Source: Xestospongia bergquistia
Taxonomy: Eukaryota; Porifera; Demospongiae; Haplosclerida; Petrosiidae
Direction of reading: 5' to 3'
Assembly: GCA_963965975.1 (NCBI GenBank)
Contig: OZ014416.1
Location: forward strand, 3,534,001-3,598,000
DNA: 64,000 bases
Shown here: positions 21,995 to 34,589 of the stretch, one piece after another
How the letters are laid out: every line of letters starts with the position of its first letter
How positions within the stretch are numbered: position 1 is the first letter of the stretch
Made by a program: the position numbers and the translations under genes
Notes under the pieces: generated by a model
Told to the model about the DNA's origin: nothing
The model's database searches: none
Seen by the model: only the letters and a program-made list of their open reading frames with translations

Positions 21995-22910
21995 AGGCCA
22001 ACAGTATGGTTACTTCGGAAGACTCAATTACTTGTAAAACCTGACTTCAACTCTGAGGCAAAGAGGGTCTCTGCTGGCTCTGGGATACAGGTCAGTTCAG
22101 ATAGATTTGAATATCTTGGAGGTACTTAGCCTATTGGATCTCACAATTCCATAAGACAAATTGCTAAAAATAAGATTAGTCTTTGGTGTGAAGAGTTTAA
22201 TTCCCTGAACTTCATCGCTACGTCCCATCCTCATGGGATACAGAAACCAGCTATGTTTGCATTAAGACAATTTTCTTTCTCAAATTCGATTTGTGGTCCC
22301 TTCATTGAACTTATTAACAACCAATCAACATCTGCAAACCCAGTGAACTGTAGCTGGAAACAACTCTGGATCAAAACCTTCATTAAAGAAAAGAGAGGAA
22401 GTATAAAAAGGATAATGCAGCTTTTTCTTTATAACAAACTAGGCCTATGGATCTTTTCTAATGAAAACGGTGGGTCCATCTGGCTCTCAGTTTTACCAAT
22501 CAAATCTCATGGATTCACACTACGTAAGACAGCTTTTCTGGATGCATGATATCTCCACTATGGTTGGTCCTTTAAGAATTCTCCTTCACATTATAATTGT
22601 GGCCAACCCTTTACAACTGAGCATGTGCTGTCTTGTTCAATGGGGGGTTCCCTCTATAAGACAGAACGAAATATGCAACATTACTGCCTCCTTCCTTTCT
22701 GAAGTGTGTTACAATGTGTCGATAGAGCCAAGTCTGCAACAACTATCGGGAGAACAGATAGATTACAACATAGCAAATACCAGCCCTTATGCTACCTTGA
22801 CATTGCAGGAAATGTGGTATGGGTGGCCGGTTTGAGAGATATTTTTTTGATGTACAGATGTTAATCGTTTTGTCCCTTTAGACTGTCTCGCTCCACTCGT
22901 AGCTGTGTAT
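21995..22910 (+). pseudogene. Non-LTR retrotransposon C-terminal remnant (RT connection + Cys/His + endonuclease-like)
   Basis: Frames switch several times but family blocks occur in order: KTQLLVKPDFNSEAKRV and SSDRFEYLGG (22020-22125), a segment with SLWCEEFNSL and ALRQFSFSN (to about 22290), then NGGSIWLSVLPIKSHGFTLR (22464-22535). Next come a Cys/His region reading NCGQPFTTEHVLSC in another frame, RQNEICNITASFLSEVCYNV and IEPSLQQLSGEQ (22660-22760), and GGRFERYFFDVQM (about 22827-22865). This succession (post-RT region, CCHC-like motif, RHN-like motif, EP.LQ.L.GE, then FFDVR) is what I know from invertebrate elements annotated as R2-like type-1 retrotransposons with a restriction-like endonuclease tail. 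The clade is inference. At least three frame changes make it non-functional, and the RT catalytic core is absent. Confidence 0.72.
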
Positions 22911-23224
22911 TGTTGACATGAGGATGATAAAATGCAACAATGTGACCAACGGGTACTTGAGATAGAACATTCTACCTTCATCCTACTGATTCTCTCAACT
23001 TGTGGACGGATAGGCAAATGTGTAACATCATTCTATAGCATCTCTTCTAAGTGACAAAAGTGAGACATCCTATAATAAGACCATCGAACAGATTAGATGA
23101 AAACTGAATTGTGCTTTATTGCATTCCTCTATTCTCTACATAAGGGGCAGCAGTTTCTCCAAATCGAAGCCAATTAAAGAGTCTTCAATAGACCTTTAAG
23201 TCAGTTAAGGCATATTTTAATAGC
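22911..23224. other. Interval with no gene identified
   Basis: Unique sequence after the retrotransposon remnant. It may include its 3' UTR. No motifs or repeats seen. Confidence 0.4.
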
Positions 23225-23470
23225 TAACTGAGATATAATGATCATTATTATTATTATTAATTGTTTTTATTATTATAATTTCAGGATGCATTATGTCTCT
23301 GCCTATGGCTGGTCCAATTTAAAAAAAATAACATTATTATTGTCATTGTTAATGTTGTTGTTCTTTTTATTATTACTATTATCATTATTATTATCATAGC
23401 TATTACTATTATTATTATTTTTATCATCATTATTATTGTTATTATCATTATTAAGTATTACTATTATCAG
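23225..23470. repeat. ATT/TTA trinucleotide microsatellite
   Basis: Imperfect ATT/TTA runs, interrupted by about 60 bp of unique sequence near 23280-23335. The position just after the retrotransposon remnant suggests an expanded 3' tail, which is inference. Confidence 0.85.
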
Positions 23471-23479
23471 CAATATAAT

Positions 23480-23925
23480 ACGATATGATTACAATAGCCT
23501 TAAACCCTAATTTGCCAGCATGAAGCCTTAAGATTTCTATTGCAAACCGTAATTGATCCGTCATCTATATGAGTAAAAATTGCGAATGGAGTATGTACTG
23601 AAGTTTTGGCACAATAGATCTATGAGAAAAATGACATGATCCTAATTGGTACGATTACTACAGACTTAAATCCTAATTGCCAAGGATAAAGTCAGAGATG
23701 GCTATGGCATTCCTTATACCTTATTTATTTTGCGTGAAAATTTCCAATGAAGTAGATATTGAAGTTCAGGCACAAGGTATCTTTGGAAAGTGATGTTAGT
23801 AACTAATTAACTTGAGAAAAATGACATCATCCTAACTGGCATGATTACAACTGACTTACAGCCTAATCATCAAGCATAAAGCCTTTAACAAGTCTATGGC
23901 AGTCCTTAACTCAAAGTATACAATA
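23480..23925. repeat. Three diverged copies of a 170-190 bp repeat
   Basis: The phrase ATGATTACA..CTTA.A.CCTAAT...CAAG.ATAAAG.C occurs near 23484, 23652 and 23842, each preceded or followed by a related AAAATGACAT.ATCCTAA.TGG segment. Divergence is considerable, so the tandem is old. No coding frame persists through all three. Confidence 0.7.
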
Positions 23926-23937
23926 CTTTGATAAAAA

Positions 23938-24265
23938 GGTAAGCTTGATCAACTATTGAACAGACTTCAAATTCTTGGTATGACAGATGCCATGAAGTCT
24001 CATCAGAATAGTATGAAAACCTTTTCACTGCTCCTTCACACCCCCTACTGAATTGACTCCAGGTATTGATTGAATAGAAAAGTCAATAGTACATGTACTT
24101 TGTGGTAATGTGTTTGCTCTTTTATTTCTAATAGTGAGTATCAAGTCACTGTTTCAAAACCGAGTTTGCTACCCTGAGAAATCAAGTCATAGAAAGGAGA
24201 AAGACATGTCAACGTACACACTTTTTGGTGACTATTTAGAGGATTGCAAAAGTAAGTAATCCAGC
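23938..24265 (+). pseudogene. HECT-type (G2E3-like) E3 ligase fragment, plus strand
   Basis: The first block reads KLDQLLNRLQILGMTDAMKS, matching the pre-HECT 'GL.tLGV.dAm..hP' segment of G2E3-like proteins. An intron-like gap follows (donor CTCCAG|GTATTG, acceptor TTTCTAATAG), then SLFQNRV, SSHRKEKDMSTYTLFGDYLE and DCK before GTAAGT. An indel within the first block throws the frame off before the FTA..YP.ELT region. It is the mirror image of 26281-26598 on the other strand and is clearly broken. Confidence 0.75.
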
Positions 24266-24639
24266 AACCTTGTATCCAACAGCCACTACATGTACTTTTC
24301 ACTTTCTCACTTACTCTACCAACACAATACTACAATGACTATAATCAATTTAAACTCAAGCTGTGTTATCTGTGTATGCAGCAGCTTGATAAGGATGGAT
24401 GGATGGATTGAAAGCATAGACAAATTTGAGAAGGAATAGAGATGATTTAAGAGAATCTATTCCTCGAGATATGTATGCACTAAGAAGGCTCTTATAAGGG
24501 AGCTGACCATTTATATGTATGCACCTAGAATTGCTGGTCCCTAATCGCTGGGACTTCACTCCTATAACTGGAGTAGTCCACCAACTTATTGTTCAATTAA
24601 CTACTGACTAGCAATGAAGGTGATTACTTTGGGTGTGAG

Positions 24640-25593
24640 AGGCCATGGTCGACCACCTTTAGACATATGTGAGGATTAAGTTAGATTCTTGGATTTAAAT
24701 AAACTTAGATTGCAGCACTGATAGGTTACTCTACACATATGATTCAAAGAAGACTAACAGAATTTGGAATTGAATGTAATTGATTCAGTGAAATAACTAA
24801 TCAACATTTGCATGACCTGGTTAACGAGATTGTAACACTCTTACCTGCTTGTGGTATACGATCAATACAGACCCTGCTTAAAGTTAATGGTGAGATATTG
24901 CAAAGAGAAAGAGTAAAAGAGTCTATTCATTGTGTTGACCCCTTGGGATTTGAAACTAGGCTACATAGAACTTTTCATTGTCAGCAATATAATGTTGGCA
25001 GATTGATGGATATCACAAAGTTATGAGGCGGCTATTAGTAATACATGAAGGAATAGATGGATATAGCTGAGTTCCAGTTTACTTAAAAGTAGCCTCTACT
25101 AACAAAGCTGTGACTGCTTTAATGCATTTCTGCAAGGTGTCAAGTGTTATGGATTACCATCTCATGTACATTCGGAGTGTGGAGGAGAAAATATTCTAGT
25201 TGGACACTTCATGCTTGAGCATTTCAAGAAAGGTCTGGAGAGAGGAAGTTTCATCTGTGGTTGAAGTGTCCACAACCAAAGAATAGAACGTTTATGGAGA
25301 GAAGGTTGCATTAGATTCTATTACTTCCTGTTCTATTCACTGGAAGAAGTAGGTCTATTAGATTCAGTTAGTGAAGTTGATATATGTGCCCTCAACTTTT
25401 TGTTTATCTACCAATTATACAATCTCAAGTAGACATGTTTCATGAGGCATGGTGTAATCATCCTCTACGTACAGCACACAACCAAACACCACATCAGCTA
25501 TGGGTTCTGAGAATGGCTCAAGCTAGGATGGAAACACCACAAACAGTTACAGAAACATTTCCCCCTTTTTTTGAAAATATGAATCCCTTCTAA
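24640..25593 (+). pseudogene. Integrase-core (retroviral-integrase-fold) pseudogene
   Basis: Blocks in order: HGRPPLDICED, the N-terminal HTH hook (about 24644-24676); after a frame change IAALIGYS, then MIQRRLTEFGIE (24750-24775); HDLVNEIVTLLPACGIRSIQ and LQRERVKESIHCVDP (24808-24950); WQIDGYHKVMRRLLVIHEGIDGYS with the first catalytic Asp (25000-25068); a stop; VPVYLKVASTNKA; after a further frame change YGLPSHVHSECGGEN, where family members have SD.GGEN, so the second Asp is replaced by Glu; a stop inside GSFICG*SVHNQRIERLWRE; and FHEAWCNHPLRTAHNQTPHQ, ending at 25593. The set matches the eukaryotic 'integrase core domain' proteins found in many copies in cnidarians, sponges and fish. At least two stops and three frame changes make it dead. 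Confidence 0.85.
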
Positions 25594-25849
25594 AATATAA
25601 ACAGATTGAATGTAAAATAAAAAAAATTACCAAAAATTTATCAGAAGTATACAAGCATTAGATAGACAATACTATCAAAAAACATAAAATAAAATCAACA
25701 TAAAATGAATACAATGAGCATAAGATAAACTATCAAGAACATAAATATATATTGAATGTAACATTAATCAAACTACACCAAGCCCACCATGACAAGTAAA
25801 GAAAGGCCTGATCAATTTTGAGCTTAAATTGATTATAGTCATTGTAGTA
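25594..25849. other. Short interval, nothing recognised
   Basis: AT-rich sequence with a degenerate AACATAAAAT-like direct repeat near 25676-25745. It separates the convergent ends of the integrase pseudogene (plus strand) and the HECT pseudogene (minus strand). Confidence 0.5.
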
Positions 25850-26768
25850 TCATGTATGTAGAGTGAGTGAGAAAGTACATGTAGAGGCCGTTGGATAAAC
25901 TGCATTGTGACTGAATGACAGGGTTGGATCTATATCAAACGCGAATGGAGGTACAGCTGATGAACCAGTAAAGAAACACAGAATGTCCTTTAAGGAAACT
26001 TCATTACTCCCACCTGTAAGGAATGTAAAAGTATATTGAAAGTATCTAAACGGTGTATGCAAATTTTATAACTAATTTTAGTGAATTTATACATTAAGTG
26101 ACTAATGAAATGATATCAAAGAAATCACTAAAACAATAGAGGCTGAAAGCTACCTCAATTATGTAATTACTTAGTGAGCTATAAACCACAAGGCCAACCC
26201 CATCACCAGAAAGTATTGACATTGGCAAATGAATACAATACAAGGTTGTTGTTTTATTTTTAATAAATAGGATGACTAAACTACTTACTTTTGCAATCCT
26301 CTAAATAGTCACCAAAAAGTATGTACGTTGACATGTCTTTCTCCTTTCTATGACTTGAATTCTCAGAGTAGTGAACTCGGTTTTGAAACAGTGACTAGAT
26401 ACTCACTATTAAAAATAAAAGAGCAAACCATTATCGCAAAGCACATGCACTATCGACTTTTCTATTCAATCAATACCTAGAGTCAATTCAGTAGGGTATG
26501 AAGGAGCAGTGAAGAGGGGTTCTAGACTATTCGGGTGAGACTTCATGGCATCTGCCACACCAAGAGTTTATAGACCATTCAATAGTTGATCAAGCTCAGC
26601 TTTTGATTGAAGTATTGTATAGTACATTGTGATACTATGGACTAAGGTAGAACGATCTTCAAGTGTCAATGTTGTGGGACTCTTGTTGAACCCACAGTAG
26701 GACAGTACTTCTATTGCATCCATGGATTGGACTTGGATCTGCTCGTTGCTGACAGCATCGATCATCTA
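25850..26768 (-). pseudogene. HECT-type (G2E3-like) E3 ubiquitin ligase, C-terminal part, decayed
   Basis: Minus-strand exons. 26765-26400 starts after the acceptor TTGTCTTAG and reads SMDAIEVLSYCGFNKSPTTL, then KAELDQLLNGL, an in-frame TAA (26568-26570) where relatives have Lys, TLGVADAMKSHPNSL and PLFTAPSYPTELT. 26380-26287 reads SLFQNRVHYSENSSHRKEKD and LFGDYLEDCK before GTAAGT, with an in-frame TAG near its start. 26013-25850 follows the acceptor CCTTACAG and reads GGSNEVSLKDILCFFTG, AVPPFAFDIDPTLSF and YPTASTCTFSLTLHT then a stop. The last exon is the HECT C-lobe end, and the Cys in PTASTC is the ubiquitin-accepting position. The middle of the HECT domain is missing from the 270-bp gap. 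Two stops argue for a pseudogene, though the last exon is clean. Confidence 0.82.
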
Positions 26769-27352
26769 AGACAACAATTAACAAGTCTATAAATAACAGA
26801 GATAGGAAAAGTGTCTCTAACTGCTAATAAGTAGGAAAATTGTAAACAAATTAAAAAGTTTTATTGTGGGAATAGTACTGTCATTTTTCTTTTAACATAA
26901 GTTCAGGTTAGTTCAGTAAATCTAAGCTGAATACACTCTTAAATTAGAAGTACCTATAACATAGTCATCATGACTTATTTACCTTGCTTACTAACAGATT
27001 GATGTCATAATCAGGTATAATAGTATAGTCAATAGTGTTTCGTTTAGCTCCATGCCACAAAGGTAATCGTAAACCCCTTTACAGATATAAGGATAGCCTG
27101 ATCCTTCCTTGACTAAGAGATACAGATATCAAATATACTAATTTCATTTCTGTTGAAGTAGACTTAAGAGAAAAGAGAGCGTGATAGAGAGAACACATCA
27201 GTTGTGTAGGTAGCAGGTAGGGGGACCAGTTGTGATAAAAATAGTAGGAGACCCAGCGTCATTCATAGCTGACAAAAAGAGGAAGTAAATAATAAATGGA
27301 TGGATTAAGAGATAGGTAGAAAATTGCTAAAAACATGCACAAATTATAATAA
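26769..27352. other. Possible upstream introns/exons of the HECT pseudogene
   Basis: On the minus strand this lies 5' of the first recognised HECT-family exon. I could not identify further exons with confidence. Confidence 0.35.
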
Positions 27353-27553
27353 TTACCTTTCATAATTCTCAGTCTCCAATGTTGTGGTGTGATATGTTTT
27401 TACGAGTTTGATAGACATTCTATTGTTAGGGAGCAAATCGCTCGCCAGTTTGAATATTTTCACTTTGATTTCCCATAACTCCCTCAACCCACTTATCAGA
27501 ACAAGACTCAGGGAGCAACAAAGGACTACACACATGAGTATCAAGTAGATCAT
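27353..27553 (-). CDS. Short hydrophobic-start ORF, possible first exon
   Basis: A minus-strand frame begins MIYLILMCVVLCCSLSLVLI, which looks like a signal peptide or membrane helix, and continues GLRELWEIKVKIFKLAS with a charged region to TLETENYER. It reaches AAAG|GTAATTATT, a reasonable splice donor, just before the stop. It sits directly against the satellite boundary (27571), so any promoter would lie in satellite DNA. It could be the first exon of a gene to the left, including the HECT pseudogene, or chance. No family recognised. Confidence 0.25.
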   Translation of the reverse strand: MIYLILMCVVLCCSLSLVLISGLRELWEIKVKIFKLASDLLPNNRMSIKLVKTYHTTTLETENYER

Positions 27554-30500
27554 TTAACAAAAACCACTATAAAGACTTTAGAAGGTTTAGACTATTGAGA
27601 GAAGTTTATAAAGTAAACTGCTCAGTCTAAAGGACTTTATGGCACTAACAAAATAAACAGTTATTAACAGTTTAGTAAATTAGTTTGTATTAACGCTCTA
27701 AAGTCTTTAAGTTAAAGACTTCAGAAGGTTTAGACCATTGAGTGAAGCTTATAAAGTAAACTGCTCAGTCTAAAGGACTTAATGGAACTAACTAAGAAAA
27801 CTGCTATTAACAAGTTAGTAAGTTTGTTTGCATTATCCTCTAAAGCCTTTAAGATAAAGACTTTAGAAAGTTTAGACTATTGAGTGAATTTTATAAAGTA
27901 AACTGCTCAGTCTAAAGGACTTTATGGCACTTACTGAATAAACAGCTATTAACAGTTTAGTAAGGTAGTTTGCATTAACGCTCTAAAGTCTTTAAGTTAA
28001 AGACTTTAGTAGGTTTAGACTCTTGAGAGAATTTTATAAAGTAAACTGCTCAGTCTAAAGGACTTAATGGGACTAACTAAGCACTCAGTTATTAACAGTT
28101 TAGAAAGTTAGTTTGCATTAATGCCCTAAAGTCTTTAAGTTAAAGACTTTAGAAGGTTTAGACTATTGAGAGAAGTTTATAAAGTAAAATGCTCAGTCTA
28201 AAGGACTTTATGGCACTAACTAAATAAACAGTTATTAAAAGTTCAGAAAGTTAGTTTGCATTAACGCTCTAAAGTCTTTAAGTTAAAGACTTTAGAAGGT
28301 TTAGACTATTGAGAGAAGTTTATAAAGTAAACTGCTCAGTCTAAAGGACTTTATGGCACTAACTAAAAAAACTGCTATTAACAGTTTAGTAAGTTAGTTT
28401 GCATTAACGCTCTAAAGTCTTTAAGTTAAAGACTTTAGAAGGTTCAGACTTTTGAGAGAAGTTTATAAAGTAAACTGCTCAGTCAAAAGGACTTAATGGG
28501 ACTAACTAAGCATTCAGTTATTAACAGTTTAGTAAGTTAGTTTGCATTAACGCTATAAAGGCTTTAAGTTAAAGACTTTAGAAGGTTTAGACTATTGAGA
28601 GAAGTTTATAAAGTAAACTGCTCAGTCTAAAGGACTTTATGGCACTAACTAAATAAACAGCTATTAATAGTTTAGTAAGATAGTTTGCATTAACGCTCTA
28701 AAGTCTTTAAGTTAAAGACTTTAGAAAGTTTAGACTATTGAGAGAAGTTTATAAAGTAAACTGCTCAGTCTAAAGGAGTTTATGGCGCTAACCAATTAAA
28801 CACCTATTAACAGTTTAGTAAGTTAGTTTGCATTAACGCTCTAAAGACTTTAAGTTAAAGACTTTATAAGGTTTAGACTGTTGAGTGAACTTTATAAAGT
28901 AAACTGCTTAGTCTAAAGGACTTAATGGGACTAACTAAACAAACTGCTACTAACAGTTTAGTAAGTTAGTTTCCATTAATGCTCTCAAGTCTTTTAGTTA
29001 AAGACTTCATAAGGTTTAGACTATTGACTGAAGTTTGTAAAGTAAAGTGCTTAGTAAAAAAATCTTTATGGCACTAACTAAGTAAACAACTCTTAAAAGT
29101 TTAGTAAGATGGTTTGCATTAACACTCTAAAGTCTTTAAGTTGAAGAGTTTAGAAAGTTTAAACTATTGAGTGAATTTTACAAAGTAAACAGCTCAGCCT
29201 AAAGGACTTTATGGCACTAACTAAATAAACAGCTATTAACAGTTTAGTAAGTTAGTTTGCATTAACGCTCTAAAGTCTTTAAGTTAAAGACTTTAGAAAG
29301 TTTAGACTAATGAGAGAAGTTTATAAAGTAAACTGCTCAGTCTAAAGGACTTTATGGCACTAACTAAATAAACAGCTATTAACAGTTTAGTAAGTTAGTT
29401 TGCATTAACGCTCTAAAGTCTTTAAGTTGAAGAGTTTAGAAAGTTTACAATATTGAGTGAATTTTATAAAGTAAACAGCTCAGTCTAAAGGACTTTATGG
29501 CACTAACTAAATAAACAGCTATTAACAGTTTAGTAAGTTAGTTTGCATTAACGCTCTAAAGTCTTTAAGTTAAAGACTTTAGTAGGTTTAGACCATTGAG
29601 AGAAGTTTATAAAGTAAACTACTCAGTCTAATGGACTTTATGGCACTAACTAAATAAACAGCTATAAACAATTTAGCAAGTTTGTTTGAATTAACGCTCT
29701 AAAGTCTTTAAATTAATGACTTTAGAAGGTTTAGACTATATAAAGAAGTTTATAAAGTAAACTACTCAGTCTAAAGGACTTTATGGCACTAACTAAATAA
29801 ACAGCGATTAACAGTTTAGTAAGTTAGTTTGCATTAACGCTCTAAAGTCTTTAAGTTAAAGACTTTAGTAGGTTTAAACTACTGAGAGAAGTTTATAAAG
29901 TAAACTGCTCAGTCTAATGGACTTTATAGCACTAACTAAGTAAACAGCTATTAACAGTTTAGTAAGTTAGTTTGCATTAACGCTCTAAAGTCTTTAAGTT
30001 AAAGACTTTAGTAGGTTTAGACTCTTTAGAGAATTTTATAAAGTAAACTGCTCAGTCTAAAGGACTTAATGGGACTAACTAAGCACTCAGTTATTAACAG
30101 TTTAGAAAGTTAGTTTGCATTAATGCCCTAAAGTCTTTAAGTTAAAGACTTTAGAAGGTTTAAACTATTGAGAGAATTTTATAAAGTAAAATGCTCAGTC
30201 TATAGGACTTTATGGCACTAACTAAATAAACAGTTATTAACAGTTCAGAAAGTTAGTTTGCGTTAACGCTCTAAAGTCTTTAAGTTAAAGACTTTAGAAG
30301 GTTTAGACTATTCAGAGAAGTTTATAAAGTAAACTGCTCAGTCTAAAGGACTTTATGGCACTAACTAAATAAACAGCTATTAACAGTTTAGTAAGTTAGT
30401 TTGCATTAACGCTCTAAAGTCTTTAAGTTAAAGAATTTAGAAGGTTTAGACTTTTGAGAGAAGTTTATAAAGTAAACTGCTCAGTCAAAAGGACTTAATG

Positions 30501-33500
30501 GGACTAACTAAGCATTCAGTTATTAACAGTTTAGTAAGTTAGCTTGCATTAACGCTCTAAAGGCTTTAAGTTAACGACTTTAGAAGGTTTAGACTTTTGA
30601 GAAAAGTTTATAAAGTAAAGTGCTCAGTCAAAAGGACTTAATGGGACTAACTAAGCATTCAGTTATTAACAGGTTAGTAAGTTAGTTTGCATTAACGCTC
30701 TAAAGTCTTTAAGTTAAAGACTTTAGAAGGTTTAGACTATTGAGAGAAGTTTATAAAGTAAACTGCTCAGTCTAAAGGACTTTATGGCACTAACGAAATG
30801 AACAGTTATTAACAGTTCAGAAAGTTAGTTTGCATTAACGCTCTAAAGTCTTAAAGTTAAAGACTTTAGAAGGTTTAGACTATTGAGAGAAGTTTATAAA
30901 GTAAACTGCTCAGTCTAGAGGACTTTATGGCACTAACTAAATAAACAGCTATTAACAGTTTAGTAAGTTAGTTTGCATTAACGCTCTAACGTCTTTAAGT
31001 TAAAGACTTTAGAAGGTTTAGACTATTGAGAGAAGTTTATAAAGTAAACTGCTCAGTCAAAAGGACTTAATGGGACTAACTAAGCATTCAGTTAGTAACA
31101 GTTTAGTAAGTTAGTTTGCATTAACGCTCTAAAGTCTTTAAGTTAAGGACTTTAGAAAATTTACACTATTGAGAGAAGTTTATAAAGTAAACTGCTCAGT
31201 CTAAAGGAGTTTATGGCGCTAACCAATTAAACAGCTATTAACAGTTTAGTAAGTTAGTTTGCATTAACACGCGAAAGTCTTTAAGGTAAATACTTTAGAA
31301 GGTTTAGACTATTGAGAGATGTTTATAAGGTAAACTGCTTAGTCTAAAGGACTTTACGGCACAAACAAAATAAACATCTATTAACAGTTTAGTAAGTTTG
31401 TTTGCATTAACGCTCTAAAGTCTTGAAGATGAAGACTTTAGAAGGTTTAGACTATTGAGTGAAGTTTATAAAGTAAACTGCTCAGTCTAAAGGACTTTAT
31501 GGCATTAACTAAATAAACAGCTATTAACAGTTTAGTAAGTTAGTTTGCATTAACGCTCTAAAGTCTTTAAGTTAAAGACTTTAGAAAGTTTAGACTAATG
31601 AGAGAAGTTTATAAAGTAAACTGCTCAGTCTAAAGGACTTTATTGCACTAACTAAATAAACAGCTATTAACAGTTTAGTGAGTTAGTTTGCATTAACGCT
31701 CTAAAGTCTTTAAGTTGAAGAGTTTAGAAAGTTTACAATATTGAGTGAATTTTATAAAGTAAACAGCTCAGTCTAAAGGACTTTATGGCACTAACTAAAT
31801 AAACAGCTATTAACAGTTTAGTAAGTTAGTTTGCATTAACGCTCTAAAGTCTTTAAGTTAAAGACTTTAGAAGATTTAGACTATTGAGAGAAGTTTATAA
31901 AGTAAACTGCTCAGTCTAAAGGACTTTATGGCACTAACTAAATAAACAGCTATTAACAGTTTAGTAAGTTAGTTTGCATTAACGCTCTAAAGTCTTTAAG
32001 TTAAAGAATTTAGAAGGTTTAGACTTTTGAGAGAAGTTTATAAAGTAAACTGCTCAGTCAAAAGGACTTAATGGGACTAACTAAGCATTCAGTTATTAAC
32101 AGTTTGGTAAGTTAGCTTGCATTAACGCTCTAAAGGCTTTAAGTTGAAGACTTTAGAAGGTTTAGACTTTTGAGAAAAGTTTATAAAGTAAAGTGCTCAG
32201 TCAAAAGGACTTAATGGGACTAACTAAGCATTCAGTTATTAACAGGTTAGTTAGTTAGTTTGCATTAACGCTTTAAAGGCTTTAAGTTAAAGACTTTAGA
32301 GGGTTTGGACTATTGAGAGAAGTTTATAAAGTAAACTGCTCAGTCTAAAGGACTTTATGGCAGTAACGAAATAAACAGTTATTAACAGTTCAGAAAGTTA
32401 GTTTGCATTAACGCTCTAAAGTCTTAAAGTTAAAGACTTTAGAAGGTTTAGACTACTGAGAGAAGTTTATAAAGTACACTGTTCAGTCTAGAGGACTTTA
32501 AGGCACTAACTAAATAAACAGCTATTAACAGTTTAGTAAGTTAGTTTGCATTAACGCTCTAACGTCTTTAAGTTAAAGACTTTAGAAGGTTTAGACTATT
32601 GAGAGAAGTTTATAAAGTAAACTCCTCAGTCTAAAGGACTATATGGCACTAACTAAATAAACAGCTATTAACAGTTTAGTAAGTTAGTTTGCATTAACGC
32701 TCTAAAGTCTTTAAGTTAAAGACTTTAGAAGGTTTAGACTTTTGAGAGAAGTTTATAAAGTAAACTGCTCAGTCAAAAGGACTTAATGGAACTAACTAAG
32801 CATTCAGTTATTAACAGTTTAGTAAGATAGTTTGCATTAACGCTCTAAAGTCCTTAAGTTAAAGACTTTAGAAAGTTTAGACTATTGAGAGAAGTTTATA
32901 AAGTAAACTGCTCAGTCTAAAGGAGTATATGGCGCTAACCAATTAAACAGCTATTAACAGTTTAGTAAGTTAGTTTGCATTAACGCGCTAAAGTCTTTAA
33001 GTTAAAGACTTTAGAAGGTTTAGACTATTGAGAGAAGTTTATAAGGTAAACTGCTCAGTCTAAAGGACTTTATGGCACTAACAAAATAAACATCTATTAA
33101 CAGTTTAGTAAGTTTGTTTGCATTAACGCTCTAAAGTCTTTAAGATAAAGACTTTCGAAGGTTTAGACTATTGAGTAAAGTTTATACAGTAAACTGCTCA
33201 GTCTAAAGGACTTTATGGCACTAACTAAATAAACATCTATTAACACTTTAGTAAGTTAGTTTGCATTAATACTCTAAAGTCTTTAAGATAAAGACTTTAG
33301 AAGGTTTAGACTAATGAGAGAAGTTTATAAAGTAAACTGCTCAGTCTAAAGGACTTTATGGCACTAACTAAATAAACAGATATTAACAGTTTAGTAAGTA
33401 ACTTTGCATTAACGCTCTAATCTCTTTAAGTTAAAGACTTTAGAAGGTTTAGACTAATGAGTGAATTTTATGAAGTAAACTGCTCAGTCTAAAGGACTTT

Positions 33501-34589
33501 ATGGCACTAAATAATAAACAACTATTAACAGTTTAGTAAGTTAGTTTGCATTAACGCTCTAAAGTCTTTAAGTTAAAGACTTTAGAAGGTATAGACTATT
33601 GAGAGAAGTTTATAAAGTATATTGCTTAGTTTAAAGAACTTTATGGCACTAACTAAATAAAGATATATTAACAGTTTAGTAAGTTAGTTTGCATTAACGC
33701 TCTAAACTCTTTAAGGTAAAGACTTTAGAAGGTTTAAACTCTTGAGTGAAGTTTATAAAGTAAACTGCTCAGTCTAAAGGACTTTATGGCTCTAACTAAT
33801 TAAAATGATATTAACAGTTTAGTAAGTTTGTTTGCATTAACGCTCTAAAGTCTTTAAGTTAAAGACTTTAGAAGGTTTAGACTATTCACAGAAGTTGATA
33901 AAATAAACTGCTCAGTCTATAGGACTTTATGGCACTAACTAAATAAACAGCTATTAACAGCTTAGTAAGTTAGTTTGCATTAACGCTCTAAAGTCTTTAA
34001 GTTAAAGACTTTTGAAGGTTAAGACTATTGAGAGAAGTTTATAAAGTAAACTTCTCAGTCTAAAGGACTTTATGGCACTAACTAAATAAACAGCTATTAA
34101 CATTATAGTAAGTTTCTTTGCATTAACGCTCTAAAGTCTTTAAGTTAAAGACCTTAGAAGGTTTAGACAATGGAATTGAAGTTTATAAAGTAAACTGCTC
34201 AGTCTAAAGGACTTTATGGCACTAACTAAATAAACAGCTATTAACAGTTTAGTAAGTTAGTTTGCATTAACGCTCTAAGTCTTTAAGTTAAAGGCTTTAG
34301 AAGGTTTAGACTGCTGAGGGATGTTTATAAAGTAAACTGCTCAGTCTAAAGGAGTTTAAGGCACTAAATATATAAACAGTTATTAACAGTTTAGTAAGTT
34401 AGTTTGCATTAACGCTCTAAAGTCTTTAAGTTAAAGACTTTAGAAGGTTTAGACTATTGAGAGAAGTTTATAAAGTAAACTGCTCAGTCTAAAGGACTTT
34501 GTGGCACTAACTAAATGAACAGATATTAACAGTTTAGTAAGTTAGTTTGCATTAACGCTCTAAAGTCTTTAAGTTAAAGACTTTAGAAG

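Larger units (their letters stand above)
23941..26598. repeat. Large inverted repeat: two 318-bp arms, 2-kb loop
   Basis: 23941-24258 and 26281-26598 are reverse complements at roughly 85-90 percent identity by eye, with exactly equal arm lengths (318 bp). The arms are HECT-gene fragments including one intron. The loop holds the integrase-core pseudogene and, on the minus strand, the terminal HECT exon. The structure is an inverted duplication of the HECT gene end around an integrase sequence. I did not find short terminal repeats or a target duplication at the outer edges. Confidence 0.85.
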
